From an uncultured Lachnospiraceae bacterium (GTDB lineage: Bacteria > Bacillota > Clostridia > Lachnospirales > Lachnospiraceae), in the NCBI GenBank assembly GCA_910577045.1, contig CAJTLB010000024.1, forward strand, positions 1 to 40,833: DNA of 40,833 nucleotides. The letters run 5' to 3'. This document shows, piece by piece, positions 33,526 through 40,833 of the stretch. A program made the position numbers and the translations under genes. Numbering within the stretch: the stretch's first letter is position 1; every line of letters begins with the position of its first letter. Below the pieces are notes generated by a model. The model was not told the DNA's origin. It ran no database searches and was given only the letters and a program-made list of their open reading frames with translations.

Positions 33526-34017
33526 ATGGATATCAGCATAGAACCTATACTATATGAACAGAAATCTGTTTTTATTCAAATGTTGGAATTGTATAATTAT
33601 GATTTTTCCGAATTTTCTAATGATGATATAAACGAATACGGATATTTTGGATATAAACATATTGATGACTATTGGAATGAAAAAGGAAGATACCCTTTCT
33701 TTATTAGGGTAAATAGAAAACTTGCTGGATTGGTTTTAGTGCGTTCCTGTTGTGAATATAATAATCTGCCAAACCCTTATAATATAGCCGAATTTTTTGT
33801 AATGAAAAAATATAGGAAAAAAGGAGTTGGGCGGGTAGCTGCCATAAAGATTTTTAATATGTTTCATGGCAGTTGGGAAATATCCTATTGGACTAACAAC
33901 TTACCTGCCCAAAATTTTTGGAATAAAGTTATTTCAGAATATACAAATGGGAAATATAGTACATTTACTGCAATGGATGCAAATGAAATAGGGTTTACGT
34001 TTGATAACTCCCTTTAA
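33526..34017 (+). CDS. GNAT N-acetyltransferase
   Basis: 163-residue GNAT-fold acetyltransferase. The acetyl-CoA loop is KKYRKKGVGRVAA (about 100-112), the preceding strand AEFFVM, and the end WEISYWTNNLPAQNFWNKV is the C-terminal helix. The N-terminal LELYNYDFSEFS and the strand containing FFIRVNRKLAGLVL place it among the predicted acetyltransferases annotated widely in Clostridia. GGAGGG lies 6 nt before the ATG. Second gene after the PrdX-type deacylase. Acceptor unknown. Confidence 0.8.
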   Translation: MDISIEPILYEQKSVFIQMLELYNYDFSEFSNDDINEYGYFGYKHIDDYWNEKGRYPFFIRVNRKLAGLVLVRSCCEYNNLPNPYNIAEFFVMKKYRKKGVGRVAAIKIFNMFHGSWEISYWTNNLPAQNFWNKVISEYTNGKYSTFTAMDANEIGFTFDNSL

Positions 34018-34091
34018 AAGCTGACGAAACAGTATATTCCATTTATGGAGCATAAAATCCAGCCTATATTATGCCAAACACATAACCGTAT

Positions 34092-34119
34092 TTGACAAGG
34101 GTATAAATAATAATATGAA
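34092..34119 (+). promoter_or_regulatory. Possible promoter of the lipoprotein gene
   Basis: TTGACA (34092-34097), 16-bp spacer, TATGAA (34114-34119). If used, transcription begins near 34126, which excludes the ATG at 34115 and supports the start at 34217. Confidence 0.4.
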
Positions 34120-34216
34120 ACTCAAGGGTGAGGAACAGCTTTCCCAGGATATGCTTTCGTCCTACGGCGTGGTGTGTTTTAATATTGGTAAAAAGAGCAA
34201 AGAGAGGTTTACAGGT

Positions 34217-34948
34217 ATGGTGAAACAGAAAAGACAATTACAAAAGGGGGCCGCATTTGCCTTGTTACTTGTGCTCTTACCGTCTCTTTTGCTGGCTGGG
34301 TGCAAAGCAGAAAAAGACCTGCCGTTTTACTGGTTTACAGATGGATTTGACAATGACAAAACCCCCACTTTAACTGTAGACGGCGTTCAATATATCCAGG
34401 ACTCAGATACAATCTGTCATCGAACAGATACTCTTGGGCTTATCTGGAAATTTAGCGGTGAGATTGGTAATACCATTGGCGTATGTGATGATGACGCAGA
34501 AAATGGAGGCAGCTATAAAGTCTGTCAAATCAAGGGTGATAAAGAACAGAATTTCCTCTATATTCTGTCAAATCATTTTGTCTTTGGGCCGTATATCACT
34601 TTTTTCTGTATCCGGGAGGACTTGCAAATAAACCCACCATCCATGGAAACAGTATCTTCGGTTGCGCTTGTTGATAAAGACACAGAAAACATCTTGGCCC
34701 AGATAGATGACCCCGACATGATTGCCTCTTTGCTGGAGGCATTTGAGGGGGACAGTATCCAAACGCGAAATGGCGAGGGTTGGGTGTATGGTTCTCTCAC
34801 TATGCAGCACAAAGATTTTTCTTTTCTTCAATGTGAAATTAAATACCGCTACTCGCCAGAGCAGGAAATATCCTTTTGCCAAAACGCAGACCGTGAATGG
34901 CTCCCTTTGCCCACCAAGTGGTTTACAGTTTTTTCAGAACACAACTAA
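34217..34948 (+). CDS. Lipoprotein of unknown function
   Basis: 243 residues from ATG 34217 (GAGAGG about 9 nt upstream), beginning with a lipoprotein signal: KQKRQLQKGAAFALLLVLLP then SLLLAGC, with the lipidated Cys near residue 28. The open frame extends 34 codons upstream, but those precede the signal peptide and are unlikely to be translated. The mature part is mixed alpha/beta with FYWFTDGFDND, QYIQDSDTICH, and SLLEAFEGDSIQTRN. No family recognised. GC is noticeably higher than in the flanking genes, suggesting recent acquisition. Single gene between the GNAT and the minus-strand 367-residue gene. Confidence 0.7.
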   Translation: MVKQKRQLQKGAAFALLLVLLPSLLLAGCKAEKDLPFYWFTDGFDNDKTPTLTVDGVQYIQDSDTICHRTDTLGLIWKFSGEIGNTIGVCDDDAENGGSYKVCQIKGDKEQNFLYILSNHFVFGPYITFFCIREDLQINPPSMETVSSVALVDKDTENILAQIDDPDMIASLLEAFEGDSIQTRNGEGWVYGSLTMQHKDFSFLQCEIKYRYSPEQEISFCQNADREWLPLPTKWFTVFSEHN

Positions 34949-35074
34949 AGTTATAATGGTATTTTAATATACATCAACCGGGACTCAAAGCACTGGCAAA
35001 TTTTATAGATCGTTACATTGATAGAGAAAATCTCAAACAATATATTTTGATATGGAACTCTTTTATTTATAAGC

Positions 35075-36178
35075 CTAAGTGTCTGCCTGCTTATTTTCCC
35101 TATACAATTTCAAATAATCTTCCTTTGACTTTTGGAGACTGTTTCCAAATTCCTCTATTTCTTTTATAGGGATTTCTGGAATATAACCTAAAGAAACTTT
35201 CTTTTGGGCTTTTATCTTTACACAGGCTTTTTGCCATGTTACTTCATTCTCATATTCTTTATCTAACCAATCAACTTCATCTTGTTTCGTCAAAGGCGTT
35301 CCATCTAGCTTGTAATATTGTTCATTCCCGTTTTCATATCGCTCTTCAATTTCAGAATACAACTTTGCATAAGTTAAGCCACAAGCATTTACAACATCCA
35401 CATTATCATACCCTCCTTTTGTTTCTCTAATTTCTTTTAATATTCCAGCCCTTGTATCACTAAATACTGTGGCTGATTGTATTACTGTATGTTTAATCCT
35501 ATTTATCACTTCTTCTCTATTATTTGATAATTGAGAAACTCCTAAAGTATCAAAAAGCTGGACATTATCTTGCTTTTCTGCTTCATTTTGAGGCCTATTT
35601 CTATGGAAATACCATGAACTATCTGGATTTTCAAATGCCTTATTTGTCTGCTGGCAGGTAATATATCCTGCTAAATTTGCTAACCGCATTTTAAAAGCCT
35701 CATCTAACCCAGCCAAATCTTCATCAAGTGTCAATGACTTTTTTCCTGTAAGTTCATAAGAAACTTTACGATTTCCATTTTCATGTTGCTTTATGGTTTC
35801 ATTATAACGAGTTTCATATGTGTCCATTATAGATTTTATTACATCTTTACCATTATAATTTCTGTCTTTTAATGTTAGGCTGCTAATATCCCGCATTGCC
35901 GTGTAATGCTCCCATGCAACCTCGTTTGTATTCTGTATTGTCAATTCCCTAACATTTGCGCAATCTGGCTTAGGTTCAAATTGGCTTACCATTTCCCGCA
36001 GCATATTTCTTCCTTCATCAGAAATAGAAAGATTTACAGGCTTCCCTGCTGCCTTTGAAAGTAAACTTGTTGTTTCTGTTTCCTTTCTTACTGCTTTTAT
36101 CTGCACTTCTTTTTCCGTGTTAGCTTGCCCCATATTACTATAATTGCTAATAATCCCCATTTCCATATAAAATACCAT
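35075..36178 (-). CDS. Large soluble hypothetical protein
   Basis: 367 residues, hydrophilic, helical, no signal or TM segment. ATGs at 36178, 36166 and 36160 are all possible: AAAGGA touches the first and is about 12 nt from the second, so the start is uncertain by a few codons. Recognisable strings are NLSISDEGRNMLREMVSQF, YNGKDVIKSIMDTYETRYNE and VVNACGLTYAKLYSEIEERY. It reminds me of uncharacterised Lachnospiraceae proteins of the DUF4885/DUF3879 kind, but I cannot assign it firmly. Apparently monocistronic. Function unknown. Confidence 0.6.
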   Translation of the reverse strand: MVFYMEMGIISNYSNMGQANTEKEVQIKAVRKETETTSLLSKAAGKPVNLSISDEGRNMLREMVSQFEPKPDCANVRELTIQNTNEVAWEHYTAMRDISSLTLKDRNYNGKDVIKSIMDTYETRYNETIKQHENGNRKVSYELTGKKSLTLDEDLAGLDEAFKMRLANLAGYITCQQTNKAFENPDSSWYFHRNRPQNEAEKQDNVQLFDTLGVSQLSNNREEVINRIKHTVIQSATVFSDTRAGILKEIRETKGGYDNVDVVNACGLTYAKLYSEIEERYENGNEQYYKLDGTPLTKQDEVDWLDKEYENEVTWQKACVKIKAQKKVSLGYIPEIPIKEIEEFGNSLQKSKEDYLKLYRENKQADT

Positions 36179-36372
36179 TCCTTTCTTTGTTATTAAAAAA
36201 GTTTCTATTTAGTTTATCGCCAATCTAAACAATTTTTTTATAGGTTTGTTGTGAATGGCTCCATTTTACGCTTCACTTATTACCTTCTCACAATTCTAAT
36301 AACAGAATGGCAGAACAAATTTATTACTAAGCTAGCAAAAAAATGCTGACCTGCAATATTCCAATAGTTCCA

Positions 36373-36489
36373 TTATTGTTTCTTATTCCGTTTTAGTATT
36401 TTCTGGCAGGCTGCCTTTATAATAGAACAAAAAGCCATTACCAAAAACACTGTTTCTGCTGCAATAACCACATTCTGTAACCTATCCAT
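36373..36489 (-). CDS. 38-residue single-pass membrane peptide
   Basis: MDRLQNVVIAAETVFLVMAF, CSIIKAACQK, then a basic tail ILKRNKKQ: one TM helix with a cytosolic basic end. GGAGGGGG lies 6 nt before the ATG, stronger than the SDs of most genes here. It is divergent from the DtxR-type gene across about 210 bp that holds two related candidate operators, so it could be a DtxR target such as a small transporter-associated peptide. It lacks the cysteine run of FeoB-associated peptides. No homologue recognised. Confidence 0.5.
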   Translation of the reverse strand: MDRLQNVVIAAETVFLVMAFCSIIKAACQKILKRNKKQ

Positions 36490-36552
36490 CTTTATCCCCC
36501 TCCATTTGCTTCCGCATCTACTGTGATTTTAACCATATTCCATTTCTCCTTT

Positions 36553-36665
36553 TTAGTTGGTATAAACTAACCTATGTTTTTCAAAAATACAGCATACCTG
36601 CTAATAGCCGCTAACAAAATTAAATGGCTTGCAACTCTTTCCTTAAAGTGTTAGGATAAACTTAC
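36553..36665. promoter_or_regulatory. Two related dyads in the DtxR divergent region
   Basis: TTAGTT-GGTATA-AACTAA (36553-36570) is a perfect 6-bp dyad; GTTAGG-ATAA-ACTTAC (36650-36665) is an imperfect relative sharing the ATAAACT core. Both resemble TTAGG-type DtxR/IdeR boxes. One is nearer the 38-residue gene, the other nearer the regulator. Assignment is by resemblance only. Confidence 0.4.
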
Positions 36666-36702
36666 GGACAATTTCCGTCCTGGAAAGGAGTACAGTTATA
36701 CT

Positions 36703-37095
36703 ATGAGTTATATCCAGCACAAAGCCGAAGAGTCCCTTGAGGATTACCTTGAAACAATACTTATCTTAAGCAGGCGCCTTCCTACTGTACGCTCCATTGA
36801 TGTAGCGTCTGAGCTAAATTTCTCAAAACCTAGCGTAAGTGTCGCCGTAAAAAATTTAAAAAACCGCGGATATATTCTTGTTTCGGAGGATGGTTATCTC
36901 CATTTGACAGACGAAGGACAAAAGATCGCGGAAAACGTCTACGAACGCCACACCTTGCTAGCAGATTGGTTAATCTATCTTGGTGTTGATCCCCAGATTG
37001 CGGCAAATGATGCTTGTAAAATGGAACATGACATTACCCCAGAAAGCTATGAAGCAATGAAAAAATGTATCCTATCCATTTTAGGGCGGGACTAG
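36703..37095 (+). CDS. DtxR/MntR-family metalloregulator
   Basis: 130-residue iron- or manganese-dependent repressor. Winged HTH (about 5-65): ESLEDYLETILILSRRLPTV, RSIDVASELNFSKPSVSVAV, then GYILVSEDGYLHLTDEG. The dimerisation part holds the metal-site strings ERHTLLADWLIYLGV and ACKMEHDITPES, with C, E and H ligands expected for this family. It is of the short type without an SH3 domain. GGAAAGGAG precedes the ATG. No Feo, Mnt or other metal transporter lies beside it in the window, so targets are elsewhere or the divergent 38-residue peptide. Confidence 0.85.
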   Translation: MSYIQHKAEESLEDYLETILILSRRLPTVRSIDVASELNFSKPSVSVAVKNLKNRGYILVSEDGYLHLTDEGQKIAENVYERHTLLADWLIYLGVDPQIAANDACKMEHDITPESYEAMKKCILSILGRD

Positions 37096-37112
37096 AACAC
37101 TGGTTTTATGGG

Positions 37113-37151
37113 GCTGTCGCTTTAACGAATGAAAATTCGTGAAGCGGCAGC
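37113..37151 (+). terminator. Long hairpin terminator after the DtxR gene
   Basis: An 18-nt arm, GCTGTCGCTT...ACGAAT, pairs with ATTCGT...AAGCGGCAGC around GAAA, with one G-U and a small mismatch. TTCATTTTATCTGTTTTT follows. This also marks the shift to higher-GC DNA on the right. Confidence 0.7.
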
Positions 37152-37397
37152 TTCATTTTATCTGTTTTTAGCACGAAATCCAATGGAACCCATTGATTTG
37201 CGCGGTCAAACGATAATAAAGGCATACTTTAATAAGCCATTTTTGATGGGCTAAAAATACATTTTGAAATTTTAAAATTCAAGCACTTTTCAGAGGACGA
37301 TGTATGCTGTAAGCGATGTATTTCAAGTGCATCAAATACAACATATAGTCAGCTCATTTGTGGCAGAATGAAGTGACTGATGAAAGGAATGGCAAAA
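37152..37397. other. Gene-free junction region
   Basis: About 245 bp with no supportable gene. Composition is mixed; it leads into TnpV and probably contains the boundary of a mobile segment. No terminal repeat was found by eye. Confidence 0.35.
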
Positions 37398-37757
37398 ATG
37401 GCAGAATTGACCTACACCAAAGTCGGCGACTGCTACATTCCCGACCTGATACTTGACGAGGGCCCAGCAACAGAGAAGTTTTATGGCAAATATGGTGATC
37501 TTCGCCGTACCTACCTCCAGAAACATAAGCCCAAGTTGTGGATGGTACTGGTGAACACCGGCAGAGCAGACGATCACCTGACCAGCATTGATCGGGCAGC
37601 GGATCGGCGCATGGACACGCTTCTGCCGCAGATGATCAAAGCTGCTGGCGTGACCGAGGAACTGAAAGCCCGTGACCAAATGGCATGGGTGGGACTGATG
37701 AATTGCTGTAAGGCCCAGGTGGAGGAAATCATATTCAGCGAATTGGTTTATAGTTAG
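37398..37757 (+). CDS. TnpV-type transposon-encoded protein
   Basis: 119 residues from ATG 37398 (AAAGGA about 10 nt upstream; ATGs at 37380 and 37389 are in frame). Family strings: LTYTKVGDCYIPDL at the start, YGDLRRTYLQKHKPKLW, and AWVGLMNCCKAQVEEI near the end. TnpV proteins of unknown function accompany conjugative and mobilisable elements of gut Clostridia. Codon use is richer in G/C than the genes to the left. No integrase is adjacent, so this is an isolated piece of such an element. A terminator follows. Confidence 0.8.
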   Translation: MAELTYTKVGDCYIPDLILDEGPATEKFYGKYGDLRRTYLQKHKPKLWMVLVNTGRADDHLTSIDRAADRRMDTLLPQMIKAAGVTEELKARDQMAWVGLMNCCKAQVEEIIFSELVYS

Positions 37758-37765
37758 AGACTGAT

Positions 37766-37803
37766 GGAAACAAAGGGCATACTCGTCCTCTGTTTCCAAT
37801 TTT
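37766..37803 (+). terminator. Terminator after TnpV
   Basis: GGAAACA (37766-37772) pairs with TGTTTCC (37791-37797), with a further GG-CC inside; AATTTT follows. Confidence 0.55.
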
Positions 37804-37948
37804 AAGCACCAGATAAAAAATTTGACCTCATTGTAACATTTCGCGGATATTTACCTGATATACCAGCTTGGTTCCAAGATCGGCTGCTACATATTCAACC
37901 TTGTAAATTTCGTTTATCTGAAATATAATAAAACTGGGAGGTGATTCC

Positions 37949-38962
37949 ATGGACTATCTAACGGCGAATGAAACTGCATTGAAATGGCACATATCAAGCC
38001 GAATGGTGGCCTACTATTGTAAAGCAGGCAGAATTGATGGAGCTGTCAAAAAAGGGAAAACATGGTTTATCCCCGCTGATGCTGAAAAACCTGTTGATGG
38101 ACGAAACCGTGGGAATGGATTCAAGTGTGAGGAGACATACGGGATACCATATGCAGAAAACGAGCGTGTGTTAGACAGTATATACCATACAAGTGATATT
38201 GCAAATAGTCTCGGCCTAACCAGAGAAACATTACGGTACTACGAAGAAATGGGGCTGATCACGCCCAAGAGGAATGGTGACAGCAAGTACCGGGAATTTG
38301 ATTTATATGATATGACTCGACTTATGGCGATAGATTTTCTCAAAAAAAGAGGATTCACTACTGCCGAAATCAGTGCGCTTCAAGGTACGGCAACAGAGGA
38401 CTACGCCAAAATCACACAAGAAAAAATTAGCGCCATCCATGAAAAAATCCACGATTTGACTGAAATGACAAAACGGCTGGAACATATGCGGGAATTTTGT
38501 GAATATACGGCACAGTACCAGCCTGCATTTTCAGTCGAGGAATTACCTGTCTACTATGTGGTAAATACGCTAGGCACCGGAGCATCTCTTGACGAGTACC
38601 GGGATAAAGTATTGGCTTATCTCAATGTAGAGAAAGAGGATATTTTATCAAATATGGTGCGCGTTGCGACTTTTGATGAAAACGGCTATATCACTTCGGG
38701 AATGTATATTGTGAAGCCATTTCATGGAGAAGGATCGCCAGAGCAGAAAACAGTTTTGGAAAGCGGAAAGAGCTTGCATGTATTGTTTACGGCTGATAAC
38801 AGAGACCAGTCTATCATGGAAAAGATGTTTCGTCTGTGTTATGAATGGGCGGAACAAAATGGTTTCTCTTTTCGCGGGATGTGCTATATCTTCGCGCGTC
38901 TTGTGATGTTAGGGGAGTTGACTGACCAGTATTGCTATGAGGTATGGGTTCCCCTCAAATGA
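37949..38962 (+). CDS. MerR-family regulator with second N-terminal HTH
   Basis: 337 residues, three parts. 1-50: an excisionase/HTH_17-like DNA-binding domain (YLTANETALKWHISSRMVAY, KAGRIDGAVKKGKTWFIP). About 77-150: a canonical MerR HTH (YHTSDIANSLGLTRETLRYY, EEMGLITPKRN, YREFDLYDMTRL). About 150-190: coiled coil; 190-337: a GyrI/AraC-type effector-binding domain with paired FSVEELPVYYVVNTLG and the end YCYEVWVPLK. Two DNA-binding domains in one chain are unusual for MerR. GGGAGG lies 8 nt before the ATG. Two flavodoxin-fold genes follow behind a MerR-type promoter, so they are the likely targets. Confidence 0.85.
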   Translation: MDYLTANETALKWHISSRMVAYYCKAGRIDGAVKKGKTWFIPADAEKPVDGRNRGNGFKCEETYGIPYAENERVLDSIYHTSDIANSLGLTRETLRYYEEMGLITPKRNGDSKYREFDLYDMTRLMAIDFLKKRGFTTAEISALQGTATEDYAKITQEKISAIHEKIHDLTEMTKRLEHMREFCEYTAQYQPAFSVEELPVYYVVNTLGTGASLDEYRDKVLAYLNVEKEDILSNMVRVATFDENGYITSGMYIVKPFHGEGSPEQKTVLESGKSLHVLFTADNRDQSIMEKMFRLCYEWAEQNGFSFRGMCYIFARLVMLGELTDQYCYEVWVPLK

Positions 38963-38987
38963 CGCGGAATTAAATATCAATTTGCTC

Positions 38988-39018
38988 TTGACTTGGGGGC
39001 TTCCACCGACCTTATACT
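38988..39018 (+). promoter_or_regulatory. MerR-type promoter before the flavoprotein genes
   Basis: TTGACT (38988-38993), spacer of exactly 19 bp, TATACT (39013-39018). GG-G-GG-CTT-CC-A-CC (38995-39007) is a near-dyad within the spacer. The overlong spacer and the MerR gene just upstream point to MerR activation. It overlaps the terminator at 39004-39040. Confidence 0.6.
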
Positions 39019-39040
39019 TTTATAGGGTCGGTGCTTTTTG
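39004..39040 (+). terminator. Terminator of the MerR-fusion gene
   Basis: CACCGACCTTATA (39004-39016) pairs with TATAGGGTCGGTG (39021-39033), one G-U pair, 4-nt loop, then CTTTTTG. Transcripts from the overlapping promoter would start inside it and escape it. Confidence 0.8.
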
Positions 39041-39072
39041 CCCGATTACGCATGAGAAAATGGAGGGAGCGA

Positions 39073-39582
39073 ATGAACCTGTTAATTATCAATACTTTGC
39101 CAGAGGCAGAACCAGCCGCGCAACAAGCAATCTGTGCTCTGGCAGAAAAAGTGGATGAGTATCACGTCATTCACACCGCTGCAATGAGGATTGCGCCCTG
39201 TGTTGGATGCAATTCCTGTTGGTTAAAGACACCAGGAGTATGTGCGCTGAAAGATGACTACGAACAAATCCTGAAAGCCTATCTGGAATACGATGCTGCA
39301 ATTTTCGTTTCTGGCACTAGCCTGGGCTTCATTGACCATAGGATGAAAAACCTTATCGACCGGTCAATTCCCCTCGGCACCATGTATACCCATGTTGTCA
39401 ATGGACAAATGCGTCACGTCCCGCGCTACGATAAAGTGTTCCACTTTGGTCTTATCTACACAGGCGAGGCCGATCGGGAGTATTTGGAGCTTTGGCTAAA
39501 GCGGGTTGCTCTGAACTTTAACAGTATAAGTATTGGCGTATTTCCTGTGGAGAAAATGCAGGAGGTATCTCTATGCATCTGA
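39073..39582 (+). CDS. Flavodoxin-fold NAD(P)H-dependent oxidoreductase
   Basis: 169 residues from ATG 39073 (GGAGGGAG upstream); the frame stays open 14 codons earlier, inside the leader. N-terminal MNLLIINTLPEAEP is the first strand of a flavodoxin-like fold. The central APCVGCNSCWLKTPGVCALK, then DDYEQI is the Cys-rich signature of iron-sulfur flavoprotein/NADPH-FMN-reductase types, and FVSGTSLGFIDHRMKNLIDR is the FMN-binding loop. It probably reduces a quinone, nitro compound or metal using FMN. It overlaps the next gene by 10 bp, so they are coupled. Confidence 0.8.
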   Translation: MNLLIINTLPEAEPAAQQAICALAEKVDEYHVIHTAAMRIAPCVGCNSCWLKTPGVCALKDDYEQILKAYLEYDAAIFVSGTSLGFIDHRMKNLIDRSIPLGTMYTHVVNGQMRHVPRYDKVFHFGLIYTGEADREYLELWLKRVALNFNSISIGVFPVEKMQEVSLCI

Positions 39583-40226
39583 TAATCATCAGTGGGGCGA
39601 CACGCCCGCGTAAAAGGAGCAATACGGCAAAAATCATCAGCGCATTTTTAACGGGATTTCAGAAATGTGGTCACACCGCTGAGGTCTGGTATCTTTCTGA
39701 CCGGACAAGCTGGGCGGGAGCGAGAGCTGCCTTTTGTGAAAATACCAATATCTTGTTTGCGTTGCCACTGTATGTAGAGAATGTTCCCGGAACAATGCTT
39801 GAGTTTTTAGAGAGCCTGCCCCCTAAAACAACACCTGGAACTCGGCTGTCATTTCTTGTGCAAGGCGGTTTTCCAGAGGCTTCACAGGGCCGCTGCTGTG
39901 AGTGTTTTCTAAAGACGCTCCCCGAACAGTTAGGATGTGTATATGGCGGAACTCTTATCAGGGGGGATATGTTCGCGATTGGTCTGTTAGGGAAAAAGCA
40001 CGGCAGTAAAATGGTGCAGCCTTTCGTTCAAATCGGGGATTTCTTCGGGAAATATGGGTATTTCCACGAAAGTATTATTGCAGAGTACACAAGCCCGGAG
40101 TATTTATCAGAAAAACAGATTCGGCAATTTCATCGTTTGAGCAAGCTCAGTAGATGGCTTATGGGTATAGTTGCAAAGCGGCTGGGCTGCACGGAGAGAT
40201 TAGACGCTATGCCCTATGATAAATAA
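39573..40226 (+). CDS. Flavodoxin-fold NAD(P)H oxidoreductase
   Basis: 217 residues. MHLIIISGATRPRKRSNTAKI is the first strand and phosphate-binding loop of the NADPH-dependent FMN reductase group (split here as IIISGATRP and KRSNTAKI); ILFALPLYVENVPGTMLEFL and FLVQGGFPEAS are the flavin loops. The Cys-rich loop of its upstream partner is absent except CCECF. It overlaps the upstream gene by 10 bp (GGAGG inside that gene), so both flavoproteins are expressed together, probably under the MerR fusion. They may form a heteromer or act in sequence on an electrophile. Confidence 0.8.
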   Translation: MHLIIISGATRPRKRSNTAKIISAFLTGFQKCGHTAEVWYLSDRTSWAGARAAFCENTNILFALPLYVENVPGTMLEFLESLPPKTTPGTRLSFLVQGGFPEASQGRCCECFLKTLPEQLGCVYGGTLIRGDMFAIGLLGKKHGSKMVQPFVQIGDFFGKYGYFHESIIAEYTSPEYLSEKQIRQFHRLSKLSRWLMGIVAKRLGCTERLDAMPYDK

Positions 40227-40245
40227 ATATTTTACTTCTGGCTGA

Positions 40246-40306
40246 TATGCTCCCTTCTAGGTAGACAAGTGAAATAATAAAAACTTGTTACTTGGAAGGG
40301 GGCATA
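40246..40306 (+). repeat. Left end of an IS3-like element with inverted arms
   Basis: TATGCTCCCTTC (40246-40257) and GAAGGGGGCATA (40295-40306) are inverted with one mismatch; ACAAGT (40265-40270) and ACTTGT (40283-40288) continue the hairpin. It sits right in front of a transposase OrfA. The IS terminus is probably near 40248; the right end is outside the window. Confidence 0.55.
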
Positions 40307-40310
40307 TTGT

Positions 40311-40833
40311 ATGTGTAAAAGAAAAATAGCAGTTGAAGAAAAGATAACAGCCGTGAACCGTTACCTAGATGGCAAAGGAAGCCAAAAACAAATCGCTGTC
40401 TCCTATGGTATCAGCCAGGCTTCCTTTCAACAGTGGCTCCGTAATTATGAAGCTATTGGGGCGGACGCCTTCACCCTGAAAGGATATAAAAAATATCCAA
40501 AGGAATTGAAACAGCAGGCAGTTTTGGATTATCTGTCTGGGCAGGGTTCACAGGATGACATCTGCAAAAAATATGGCATTCGTTCAAAAAGTAAGTTACA
40601 AAAATGGATCAAGCAGTATAATAGTCATGAGGAATTAAAATCTTCTGGGACAGGAGGGATCCCTATCATGACCAAGGGAAGAAAAACCACATTTGATGAA
40701 CGAGTTGAAATCGTACAGTATTGTATAGCGCATGACCATAATTATGCAGGCACATCAGAAAAATATCAGGTATCTTATCAACAAGCAAGGAATTACACTG
40801 TTAAATATGAGGCAGGCGGCGTTGAGGCCTTGA
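40311..40833 (+). CDS. IS3-family transposase OrfA (runs off the window)
   Basis: 174 codons open to the right edge. Two helix-turn-helix units are visible: GSQKQIAVSYGISQASFQQW (about 23-42) and GSQDDICKKYGIRSKSKLQKW (here as GSQDDICKKYGIRS and KLQKW, about 82-103), then GRKTTFDERVEIVQYCIAH and YQVSYQQARNYTVKY as a third. That repeated HTH plan is typical of the OrfA of IS3-group elements in Clostridia. GGAAGGGGG lies 10 nt before the ATG. OrfB would follow by frameshift or as a separate gene. Codon use matches the higher-GC block. Confidence 0.8.
   Translation, partial: MCKRKIAVEEKITAVNRYLDGKGSQKQIAVSYGISQASFQQWLRNYEAIGADAFTLKGYKKYPKELKQQAVLDYLSGQGSQDDICKKYGIRSKSKLQKWIKQYNSHEELKSSGTGGIPIMTKGRKTTFDERVEIVQYCIAHDHNYAGTSEKYQVSYQQARNYTVKYEAGGVEAL

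Overview
The window reads as chromosomal DNA of a low-GC anaerobic Firmicute, most likely a Lachnospiraceae-type Clostridium. This is inferred from strong AGGAGG-type ribosome sites, A/T-ending codons, TG-extended sigma-A promoters, a TnpV gene, DUF3796 and TipAS-type MerR genes, and a large secreted protein whose Cys-pair modules and aromatic wall-binding repeats are typical of that family. I see no rRNA, tRNA or CRISPR array. Nearly everything is accessory: regulators, exporters, detoxification-type enzymes, orphan immunity proteins and decayed DNA-modification genes.

Layout. 0-3 kb: ArsR and AraC regulators followed by a MATE exporter whose leader carries two overlapping inverted repeats. 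3-8 kb: two metallo-beta-lactamase-fold hydrolases, a Nudix hydrolase, a GNAT, a frameshifted DUF6064-like membrane gene, a 5'-truncated YjbR/MmcQ remnant ending at an IS200/IS605-like hairpin, and a TipAS-type MerR with a textbook 19-bp-spacer promoter. 8.1-12.5 kb: a 1441-residue secreted surface protein. 12.5-15.6 kb: an MFS exporter, its likely TetR repressor with twin operators, and an XRE/DUF3796 pair with three operator copies. 15.8-22.4 kb: an LRR-like orphan, a chemoreceptor, two HAD hydrolases, a Nudix gene behind a promoter-leader-terminator, and a half-length MreB-like protein.

22.5-29.7 kb is a defence and immunity scrapyard: SUKH-4-like and DMP19-like immunity proteins, a Dam-type adenine methylase followed by an unannotated 59-residue seven-cysteine protein, a truncated chemoreceptor butted against a 5'-truncated HNH endonuclease, a methyltransferase with three homopolymer frameshifts, then a cassette of a 39-residue membrane peptide, a lipoprotein and an acidic SUKH-like protein. 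29.8-37.1 kb: a Nudix gene with an XRE-methyltransferase fusion, an XRE membrane regulator, a PrdX-type deacylase, a GNAT, a lipoprotein, a 367-residue orphan and a DtxR-type regulator. 37.1-40.8 kb has visibly higher GC and mobile character: TnpV, a double-HTH MerR regulator, two flavodoxin-fold oxidoreductases and the left end of an IS3-like element.

How it fits together: several small self-regulated modules can be read from DNA alone (TetR-MFS, XRE-DUF3796, TipAS MerR, MerR-flavoprotein, ArsR/AraC-MATE), consistent with stress or drug response. The candidates most worth following up are the Dam methylase with its zinc-ribbon-like partner, the overlapping leader structures before the MATE gene, the attenuator-like leader before the Nudix gene, the half-MreB protein, the 39-aa/lipoprotein/SUKH cassette and the terminator/promoter overlap behind the MerR fusion. 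All family names come from motif reading; no database search was run.
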